From Nitrosopumilales archaeon (lineage in GTDB: Archaea > Thermoproteota > Nitrososphaeria > Nitrososphaerales > Nitrosopumilaceae): a stretch of DNA of 5,146 nt. The notes beneath the pieces were generated by a model. It searched no databases and was not told the origin of the DNA. It was given only the letters and a program-made list of their open reading frames with translations. How positions within the stretch are numbered: the stretch's first letter is position 1; each line of letters opens with the position of its first letter. The position numbers and the translations under genes were made by a program. The stretch is from contig JAEHKQ010000139.1 of the NCBI GenBank assembly GCA_016838795.1, positions 1 through 5,146 of the forward strand. The letters run 5' to 3'. This document shows, piece by piece, positions 1 to 5,146 of the stretch.

Positions 1-1
1 A

Positions 2-379
2 AAGACAATCATGATTGCTGCTGCAATAGCTGCAATTGGTGGTGCGCTGTATGCATTTTATGTTGGTGGTACGATTGCGATTGCTTACGATAGAACGAGT
101 TGGACCTTTTGGCCATTCATGATGATTCTCATTGGCGGATTGGCAAACAACAAAGGAGTTCTAGTTGGTACTCTACTCTTTGTTACGCTTCGTAAATTTA
201 TCATCTTCTTCAAGGATTCACTACAACCTTATGTTCCGTTTGATGTTGTATGGCTTGACTTTTTACTACTTGGAGTAATATTGATTGCAGTTCTATTGTA
301 TCGCCCGCAAGGAATTTTTACAGAAAAACCTACCAAAACAATCTCTAAAGAAGGTTTTACAGATAAACAAAAAAGTTAG
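2..379 (+). CDS. Branched-chain amino acid ABC transporter permease, LivM type (3' part only)
   Basis: This is the C-terminal part of an inner-membrane permease of the LivH/LivM family, which pairs with a second permease, two ATPases and a binding protein to import branched-chain amino acids or related compounds such as urea or amides. The frame is open to the left edge (K-T-I precede the first Met), so the ATG at 11 is internal and the true start lies outside the window. Visible family features are the A-x-I-G-G-A-L-Y-A-F-Y helix near the start, a hydrophobic stretch ending in I-G-G-L-A-N-N-K-G-V-L-V-G-T (LivM proteins have G-G-x-G-x-x-x-G-P-x-x-G-A here), a last membrane helix at about residues 79-97 counted from the internal Met, and the closing L-Y-R-P-Q-G-I-F motif followed by a short charged tail. 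No ATPase genes follow; the next gene is convergent, so livG/livF-like partners must be upstream or elsewhere. The substrate cannot be read from this fragment. Confidence 0.85.
   Translation, partial: KTIMIAAAIAAIGGALYAFYVGGTIAIAYDRTSWTFWPFMMILIGGLANNKGVLVGTLLFVTLRKFIIFFKDSLQPYVPFDVVWLDFLLLGVILIAVLLYRPQGIFTEKPTKTISKEGFTDKQKS
369..374 (-). terminator. Oligo-T tract just after the smc stop, inside the permease gene
   Basis: On the minus strand, six consecutive T follow the smc TAA (378-376) after a single C. The tract is encoded by lysine and glutamine codons at the end of the convergent permease gene, and is a plausible archaeal termination signal for smc. More T-rich runs follow further into the permease gene (around 314-325). 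Confidence 0.4.
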
Positions 380-3300
380 GTGGTAATACCAGGTAGTCGT
401 TTGTCTTTGTATATAACTACATGAGATACGCCATTTTTTGGAAATACACCATAGATTAGTTTGGCTCTTTTTACAACAGAGTCTTTTAGAGAAACCATTA
501 GGAATTGACTTTCCTTTGATCTTTCTTCAAGAATTTTTCCCAACTTTTCAGAGTTTGGCGCATCAAGGTGTGCATCGACTTCATCAAACAGATAGAATGG
601 AGATGGTTCTAGTTTTTGTAGTGCAAGAACGAAAACAACAGCAGCAAGAGTTTTTTCACCACCGCTGATCGATGTTGATTCTCGCTTTGGTTTGTTCTTG
701 AATTGAATTAGATATGAAATTCCGGAATTGAAGATGTCATCCTCATTTTGTAGCTCTAGCCAAGCGTTTCCACCAGTCATCTTTGTAAAAATGATGCGAA
801 TTTCCTTGTCTACCTTATCAAATGCGTCAAGGAATGTTTGACGTTTTTGCTTTTCTATGGAATCCATGAATTTGACAATAAAGTTTCTCTCCTCTTGCAG
901 CGAGTTCCTTCGGGTTGACATGGAGCGATAACCCTCAGCAATTTCTGGATAGATTGCAGGTGCCTTTGCGTTGAGTTCGGTAAGATGGCGTTGCTCATTG
1001 TAAAGACCCCTCAATAGTTCATTTACATCGAATGTTTCAAGTGATCCAACAGAACTGAATGTATCTATGATTTTTTGTGTTTCAGCCTGTTGTTGGTAGA
1101 GTTCCTTCAAGTCTCGCGTTATTACATCAGACTGACGGTCTATTCCGTTTGTTTCCTTTGTTAGAGAGCGATCCTTTTCATTGAGCTCCTTTAGTTGTGT
1201 GTCAAACTCGTTTATCTTTGATACAGAGGTTCCAGAGGTTGAGATTAGCTCCTGTTCCTTTTCTCTCATTGCAATAAGATTCTTGTCAGCAAGTTCCTTT
1301 TCTTTTTCTAGTTCTTTGACTCCATCAATAATTTCCTGTTGTTCATCAAGTAGAGTTACATTTTCCTCGTGCAGTCTTCGTACATCTGTAAATCCGGAAT
1401 CAACCTCGTTTAATCTCTTTTGAAGATCAATCTTTCTTTCATTCAATCTAGCAAGCTGATTGGAAAATCTGATCTCCTCTCCTACCTCGTAATTATCTTT
1501 AACAATAGCAATTCTTTGTTCTAAAGAATCGATGTAGGAATTTTGTTTTGCAGTTTCAGTTTCTAGTCTTTCATTTTTTGTTTGATCCTCATCTATTCTT
1601 GCTGATAGAGTGTTTATGAGATTCTTTGCTCTAGAAATTTTTGACTGTAACTCTATGTAATATTGATCAGTTGTAGATAGACCTGTTTGTGAAATTGATA
1701 TACGTTTGTTATACTTACTGGCTATTTCATTCATGTTTCGCAAGGACTTTTTCTTTTTCTGGACAATTTTTTTCAAAAGATTATTCGATTGAATGAGGCC
1801 TTCTACAGATGTGCTTTGAGAAATAATTTTTGTCAGTTTAGAAATTTTTGAGTTGATGTCTATAACTACTGCACTTGATTTTGCATCGAAATATTCTCCA
1901 TTGATTGAAACGGATTTGTATCCAGCCTTTGAAGCCTTGTGAGCAGACTCTTTTGAGTTTGTTAGAACAATATTTCCAAACAGGAATTTCTTGATTGGTG
2001 TAAACTTGGAATCACATTTTATAAAATCTGCAAGAATTCCAATCACGCCTTTTTCTCTTGGTTTATCTAGTTTGAAGTTTGGAATTGCATCAAGTGGTAT
2101 GATTTTTAGTTTTGGTAATTTTTTGTAGCGTGCAAATTCTGCAAGACTAACCAATGTTGTAAAGTCCTTCACAACAATTGCTTTGATCCAGTCTGAAGAG
2201 GCCGCAAGAACTGCCCTCTCATATTGTTTATCCCAAGAAATCATTTCATGTACAAGGCCCAACATTCCTAGTTGGTCTGCATTTTCTTTCAGTTTTGCAA
2301 TGGAATAATCCTCGTGCAGCGTACTCTTTACGATACGAATTTTTGCTTCGTATTGGTTTGTCGCCTTGCTTGATTTTTCTAAGATTAGATTAAGCTCATC
2401 AATATCATTCTCAAACTTTGCTCGTTTTCTATCAAGGTTTGCAATTCTTGCTTTTAATTCAGCAATTGTTGCGTTGTGATTTGTTTTTACAGACTCAAGT
2501 CTTGGCTTCAAGTGTGTGAGACTTTCAGAATCACGTGAAATTTCTCTAGCCTTGGTATCGTTCAGATTAATTTTTCTTTCAAGATCTTTTTGTTGTGCTT
2601 CGAACTTTGCTAGCGTGAGTTTTGCTTGGTGTAGTAGACCAACAAGATTTTTTATTTTTGCATTGATTTCAATTTTATGTGACACAAACTCGGATTGTTG
2701 TGTCAGTACTTGTTTAAGTTCGGTGTCTAGTGATTCGAGTTGTTCATTTACCTTGCCCTTTTCATGATTAATTCGTTCTAGTAATTCTTCCAGTTCTAAT
2801 GGTTGGGATTCCGGGCTTTTTTCTTGTAGAATTTTTTTAATTTCTTCTTTTGTTTCTGGTATTCTGACATCGATTTGTTTTAATCTTCGATTTTGTGTAG
2901 CAATGACGCTCTTTGCTCGTTCGAACTTTTCCATTGTTTCACTTAGTTCTGTGTCAAGCTTTGCCTTTGCTTGGTTGTATGCATTGGCATCTTCCATAAA
3001 TTTGGCCTTTTCAGATTCTATCTCGTCAATTTGTTTTTTTACGACCCCAAGTTCCTCGCTAAACTTTTCAGATTCTGATTCCAAAGCATTCAGAGTTCGT
3101 TCCTTTGAGGTTTTGTCGGCCACGAGGGATTTCATCTTGTTTGCTGCATTGATGGCGTTAAGACGAACTATTTCCCTCTCAATGAAATCATGCCTGAGTT
3201 TGAGGTTTCGCTCCTCCTCTAGATTATCGATGTTCTTCCTGACCTCGCCCATTTTTGCCATGGCAATTGCTAGCCTTTGGTCAGCGGTCTGAAGCTGTTT

Positions 3301-3843
3301 TTCTGCCTCAGCCTTCTTTTCATCGAAATCCTTCAGCCCAACAAGCTGCTCGATGGTCTCCCTTTTCTCTTCAGGACTAAATTCTGAGATTCTAGTTATG
3401 GTTCCCTGCTGAACATTATTTAATTTTGTGAGACCGGCATTAGCCATATTCATAAGATCCAAAATTTGGGAGCGCTGCGTCTTCTTTTTGTTAAGATAGT
3501 AGGTGTTTTCTCCGGAGGCATCCATTTCTCTGGTTATCTCTACAGAATCGGAATCGACAGGAATCTTTCTGTCTGAATTATCAAAGTGTACACTTGTTCG
3601 TGCCATTTTTTTGACGCCTCGTCTGTCTCCTTCGACATCGTGAATGAGTGACTTTAGTTTGTCTGCACGCATGACCCTGGGGCGGTTTTCACCAAGTGCG
3701 AATATTATGGCGTCTAGAATGTTACTCTTTCCTGAACCGTTTGGTCCTGAAATGGAAATAAGTCCAGGTTCAAAATCTATTACAGTGTTCTTAAATCCAA
3801 AAGATTTGAAGCCAAATATCTCTACCTTCTTAATATGAACCAA
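376..3843 (-). CDS. smc: Chromosome segregation ATPase SMC
   Basis: This is a structural maintenance of chromosomes protein. Family members dimerise through a hinge, bind ATP with composite heads and, with a kleisin (ScpA in archaea), organise and segregate DNA. The 1155 residues are near the usual 1150-1200. Domains in order: N-terminal head about 1-168 with Walker A GPNGSGKS at 33-40 and Q-loop glutamine at 146 (VQQG); coiled-coil arm about 170-520; hinge about 525-665; returning arm about 665-985; C-terminal head about 990-1155 with ABC signature SISGGEK at 1058-1064 and Walker B FYLFDE ending at D1087-E1088, then VDAHLD. All ATPase motifs are present, so it should be active. The start is a TTG at 3841-3843 giving MVHIKKVEIFGFKSF, the usual beginning of the family; no ATG or GTG lies between it and the upstream in-frame stop. 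The hinge lacks the usual glycine-rich end, and the N-terminal arm is broken by prolines at 329-348. The stop overlaps the convergent permease gene. No scpA lies in the window. Confidence 0.95.
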   Translation of the reverse strand: MVHIKKVEIFGFKSFGFKNTVIDFEPGLISISGPNGSGKSNILDAIIFALGENRPRVMRADKLKSLIHDVEGDRRGVKKMARTSVHFDNSDRKIPVDSDSVEITREMDASGENTYYLNKKKTQRSQILDLMNMANAGLTKLNNVQQGTITRISEFSPEEKRETIEQLVGLKDFDEKKAEAEKQLQTADQRLAIAMAKMGEVRKNIDNLEEERNLKLRHDFIEREIVRLNAINAANKMKSLVADKTSKERTLNALESESEKFSEELGVVKKQIDEIESEKAKFMEDANAYNQAKAKLDTELSETMEKFERAKSVIATQNRRLKQIDVRIPETKEEIKKILQEKSPESQPLELEELLERINHEKGKVNEQLESLDTELKQVLTQQSEFVSHKIEINAKIKNLVGLLHQAKLTLAKFEAQQKDLERKINLNDTKAREISRDSESLTHLKPRLESVKTNHNATIAELKARIANLDRKRAKFENDIDELNLILEKSSKATNQYEAKIRIVKSTLHEDYSIAKLKENADQLGMLGLVHEMISWDKQYERAVLAASSDWIKAIVVKDFTTLVSLAEFARYKKLPKLKIIPLDAIPNFKLDKPREKGVIGILADFIKCDSKFTPIKKFLFGNIVLTNSKESAHKASKAGYKSVSINGEYFDAKSSAVVIDINSKISKLTKIISQSTSVEGLIQSNNLLKKIVQKKKKSLRNMNEIASKYNKRISISQTGLSTTDQYYIELQSKISRAKNLINTLSARIDEDQTKNERLETETAKQNSYIDSLEQRIAIVKDNYEVGEEIRFSNQLARLNERKIDLQKRLNEVDSGFTDVRRLHEENVTLLDEQQEIIDGVKELEKEKELADKNLIAMREKEQELISTSGTSVSKINEFDTQLKELNEKDRSLTKETNGIDRQSDVITRDLKELYQQQAETQKIIDTFSSVGSLETFDVNELLRGLYNEQRHLTELNAKAPAIYPEIAEGYRSMSTRRNSLQEERNFIVKFMDSIEKQKRQTFLDAFDKVDKEIRIIFTKMTGGNAWLELQNEDDIFNSGISYLIQFKNKPKRESTSISGGEKTLAAVVFVLALQKLEPSPFYLFDEVDAHLDAPNSEKLGKILEERSKESQFLMVSLKDSVVKRAKLIYGVFPKNGVSHVVIYKDKRLPGITT
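434..439 (+). terminator. Oligo-T tract downstream of the permease gene, inside smc
   Basis: Six consecutive T on the plus strand lie 55 bases after the permease stop at 379, within the 3' end of the opposing smc gene. This is the first clear T run downstream of the permease and the best candidate for its terminator. There is no hairpin of note. Confidence 0.25.
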
Positions 3844-3867
3844 TGAAAGACGTTTTGAGATCGGTAG

Positions 3868-3875
3868 GATAATCG
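3868..3875 (-). promoter_or_regulatory. Weak TATA-like element for smc
   Basis: The minus strand reads CGATTATC about 28 bases before the TTG start of smc, the position expected for a leaderless promoter, but the match is weak. The alternative is TTTTAAAA at 3919-3926, a better TATA sequence that would leave a leader of roughly 50 bases and that overlaps the oligo-T terminator of the synthase gene. No Shine-Dalgarno sequence precedes the TTG, which slightly favours the near element. Confidence 0.2.
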
Positions 3876-3922
3876 ATTGCTAACAAGTTTAGTTGACAAA
3901 GCTGATAGATTTTTCTTGTTTT

Positions 3923-3935
3923 AAAAAAATTTTTC
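3923..3935 (-). terminator. Oligo-T terminator after inositol-3-phosphate synthase
   Basis: On the minus strand, a run of seven T (3929 down to 3923) begins six bases after the TAA stop of the synthase gene, preceded by A-rich sequence and without a stable GC hairpin. Oligo-T tracts in the non-template strand are the usual intrinsic termination signal in archaea. It would separate the synthase from smc, which follows after a 92-base gap. Confidence 0.5.
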
Positions 3936-5030
3936 TTAGTTTCCTTTTACGAACTCTTCGCAAGCTACTTTGGCTTGTGGATCGGTCATTTGTTTTGGTG
4001 GATGCTTCATTAGATATGCACTGGCAGGAATGAGTGGACCGCCAATACCTCTATCGAGGGCAATCTTTGCTAGGCGCAGTGCATCTATCACTATACCAGC
4101 AGAGTTTGCCTTGTCGTCAACCTCGAGCCTGACCTCCATGTTGAATGGAATGTTTGCCCACTGACGGCCCTCAATCCTCATGAACATCAATTTTGTATTT
4201 CCTAGAAATGGAATGAAATCAGAAGGACCGACATAGATTTGGTCATCGTCTAGTCTTTCATCTAACTGGCTTTGGACACTTTCTGTCTTTGAGATCCTTT
4301 TACTTACCAGTCGTTCCTGCTCCTTCATGTTTAGAAAGTCTGTGTTACCACCTACATTGATTTGATATGTTCTTTCAATTTTTGTTCCTCTGTCGTTGCA
4401 GAGCCGTGCAAGGGTTCTGTGTACAATGGTTGCACCGACTTGACCTTTGATGTCGTCACCGATAATTGGAATACCTTTTTCTGCAAACTTTTTGCCCCAT
4501 TCTTCACCAGACGCAATGAATGAAGGTATGCAATTAACAAAAGCGGCGTTTGTGTCAAGACAGATTTGTGCCCAGAACTGTGTTGCCTTTTCTGATCCTA
4601 CAGGCAAATACGAAACAATGATTTCTGTTCCAGTATCCTTGATGATCTGTTTGATTTCTTCTGTCAACTGTTCTGTGGTTTTATTACTCTTGATTGGTTT
4701 TACTCTGTTCTCAACCCATATCCCTACGCCGTCTAGAGCAGGGCTTTCATACACTTTAGCCTCTGTCTGTGACATCTCGTCCTTTGGGATCCAGTCTACC
4801 ATGTTTGGATATGCATAAATGGCCTCGTTGATTGTTTTTCCAATCTTGTTCTCGCCAACATCAAAACCGCAAACAAAGTCTATATCGTGAATTCCATAAC
4901 CACTCAGCTTATCATGTATAACTCCAATTACTTTTTGAGAAGAATCTTTTCTGTAATACTCTATACCTTGAATTAAACCAGAGAAACAATTTCCAATTCC
5001 GACTAAACCTACTTTGATTTTTTCTGGCAT
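3936..5030 (-). CDS. ino1: Inositol-3-phosphate synthase (myo-inositol-1-phosphate synthase)
   Basis: This cytosolic NAD-dependent enzyme (EC 5.5.1.4) isomerises glucose 6-phosphate to 1D-myo-inositol 3-phosphate, the entry step to inositol lipids and, in some archaea, inositol-based solutes. At 364 residues it matches the short class typified by the roughly 367-residue mycobacterial Ino1, not the 500-residue eukaryotic class. Visible motifs: Rossmann dinucleotide-binding loop VGLVGIGNC at 7-15; SYLPVGSE at 140-147; GDDIKGQVGAT at 191-201, where K195 aligns with a catalytic lysine of the family; NVGGNTDFLN at 225-234; K280 in GNTK; NSAG at 309-312; DRGIGGP at 326-332; ASAYLMKHPP at 336-345 with K342. 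I chose the ATG at 5028-5030 over the TTG two codons upstream (5034-5036), because family proteins begin just before the K-x-G-L-V-G strand and a TATA-like box sits 27 bases ahead of the ATG. An oligo-T tract follows the stop, so it is probably transcribed separately from smc. Archaetidylinositol synthesis is the likely use, by inference. Confidence 0.95.
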   Translation of the reverse strand: MPEKIKVGLVGIGNCFSGLIQGIEYYRKDSSQKVIGVIHDKLSGYGIHDIDFVCGFDVGENKIGKTINEAIYAYPNMVDWIPKDEMSQTEAKVYESPALDGVGIWVENRVKPIKSNKTTEQLTEEIKQIIKDTGTEIIVSYLPVGSEKATQFWAQICLDTNAAFVNCIPSFIASGEEWGKKFAEKGIPIIGDDIKGQVGATIVHRTLARLCNDRGTKIERTYQINVGGNTDFLNMKEQERLVSKRISKTESVQSQLDERLDDDQIYVGPSDFIPFLGNTKLMFMRIEGRQWANIPFNMEVRLEVDDKANSAGIVIDALRLAKIALDRGIGGPLIPASAYLMKHPPKQMTDPQAKVACEEFVKGN

Positions 5031-5044
5031 GCACAATTTTGTGC
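5031..5044. repeat. Inverted repeat abutting the synthase start codon (possible operator)
   Basis: GCACAA-TT-TTGTGC is a perfect 6-base inverted repeat with a 2-base centre. It ends directly at the synthase ATG (5028-5030) and occupies the predicted transcription start region downstream of the TATA-like box. A repressor bound there would block initiation. The function is inference; the symmetry is seen directly. Confidence 0.4.
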
Positions 5045-5053
5045 CCTTCAGCG

Positions 5054-5061
5054 TATTTTAA
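5054..5061 (-). promoter_or_regulatory. TATA-like box for inositol-3-phosphate synthase
   Basis: On the minus strand this reads TTAAAATA, centred about 27 bases before the ATG at 5030, the usual TATA-to-start distance for a leaderless archaeal mRNA. No Shine-Dalgarno sequence precedes the gene. The box supports the ATG at 5030 over the upstream TTG at 5036. It lies between two short inverted repeats, at 5031-5044 and 5063-5075. Confidence 0.45.
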
Positions 5062-5062
5062 G

Positions 5063-5075
5063 TGTTCATAGAACA
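5063..5075. repeat. Inverted repeat upstream of the synthase TATA-like box
   Basis: TGTTC-ATA-GAACA has perfect 5-base arms around a 3-base centre. It sits one base upstream of the TATA-like box of the synthase gene, over the expected BRE position. It may be a regulator site, but a dyad this short can arise by chance in AT-rich sequence. Confidence 0.25.
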
Positions 5076-5108
5076 AAATTGAAAATTACTGAAATTATAA
5101 AGTCAGAA

Positions 5109-5118
5109 TTTTATAATA
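5109..5118 (+). promoter_or_regulatory. TATA box for the rightward gene at the right edge
   Basis: TTTTATAATA on the plus strand is a good match to an archaeal TATA box. Its centre is about 24 bases before the ATG at 5137, so transcription would start at or next to the start codon (leaderless). A purine-containing stretch just upstream (5101-5108, agtcagaa) could serve as the BRE. A second AT-rich element, ATTATAA at 5094-5100, is an alternative that would give a leader of about 14 bases. Confidence 0.5.
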
Positions 5119-5136
5119 CCTTTCTAGATTGCAAAC

Positions 5137-5146
5137 ATGGTAGAAC
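5137..5146 (+). CDS. Start of a rightward gene (first three codons only)
   Basis: An ATG at 5137 opens a frame reading M-V-E up to the window edge, too short for a product call. It is proposed as a real start because a strong TATA-like box (TTTTATAATA, 5109-5118) lies about 24 bases upstream, the spacing expected for a leaderless archaeal transcript. It would be divergent from the inositol-3-phosphate synthase gene, with 106 bases between the two start codons. Confidence 0.4.

Noticed and set aside
11..13. ATG at 11 as the start of a small 122-residue membrane protein
   Set aside because: The frame is open to the window edge and the protein aligns with the interior and C-terminus of LivM-type permeases, so the Met is internal.
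376..700. SMC C-terminal head lacking the H-loop histidine (reads MVSLKDSVV)
   Set aside because: As I recall, archaeal SMC proteins commonly have S/T-L here in place of T-H, so this is not unusual.
2903..3292. Plus-strand open frame of 129 codons inside smc
   Set aside because: It is the antisense of a coiled-coil region; the Ser/Phe/Leu-rich composition is what reversed Glu/Lys/Asp codons give, and it has no recognisable domain or promoter.
3919..3934. A/T-rich near-palindrome in the synthase-smc gap as a regulator site
   Set aside because: Runs of A and T are self-complementary by composition; the terminator reading explains it more simply.
4447..4818. Plus-strand open frame of 123 codons inside the synthase gene
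   Set aside because: It lies wholly antisense to the conserved catalytic core of the synthase and shows no independent protein features.
5031..5036. Alternative TTG start for the synthase, adding two residues
   Set aside because: The ATG at 5030 fits the family N-terminus and the TATA spacing better, and the extra codons fall inside a perfect inverted repeat.

Overview
The window looks like a low-GC archaeal chromosome, most likely an ammonia-oxidising thaumarchaeon (Nitrososphaerota, Nitrosopumilus-like). This rests on three things. The SMC protein begins VHIKKVEIFGFKSF and resembles thaumarchaeal SMCs as I remember them. TATA-like boxes lie about 24-28 bases ahead of start codons with no Shine-Dalgarno sequence, as in leaderless archaeal transcription. 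Stop codons are followed by oligo-T tracts rather than hairpin terminators. The assignment is by recognition, not by search.

Layout. Bases 2-379 (+) are the 3' end of a branched-chain amino acid (LivM-type) ABC transporter permease, cut by the left edge. It converges on, and overlaps by 4 bases, a complete smc gene (376-3843, minus) encoding a 1155-residue chromosome segregation ATPase with both head halves, both coiled-coil arms and a hinge. A 92-base gap holding an oligo-T terminator separates smc from a complete gene upstream on the same strand for inositol-3-phosphate synthase (3936-5030, minus; 364 residues from the preferred ATG). The right edge (5031-5136) is a divergent promoter region, with one promoter for the synthase and one for a rightward gene of which only the first three codons (from 5137) are present.

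The genes do not form an obvious pathway. SMC acts in chromosome organisation, the synthase makes inositol phosphate (probably for inositol lipids or solutes), and the permease belongs to a separate transport operon ending here. No stretch over 300 bases lacks a gene. I found no RNA gene, mobile element, CRISPR array or tandem repeat, and nothing that amounts to a new multi-gene system. The points most worth checking are the SMC hinge lacking its usual C-terminal glycine motif, a proline-rich break midway along the SMC N-terminal arm, the terminal overlap of the convergent genes, and two short inverted repeats flanking the TATA-like box of the synthase gene.
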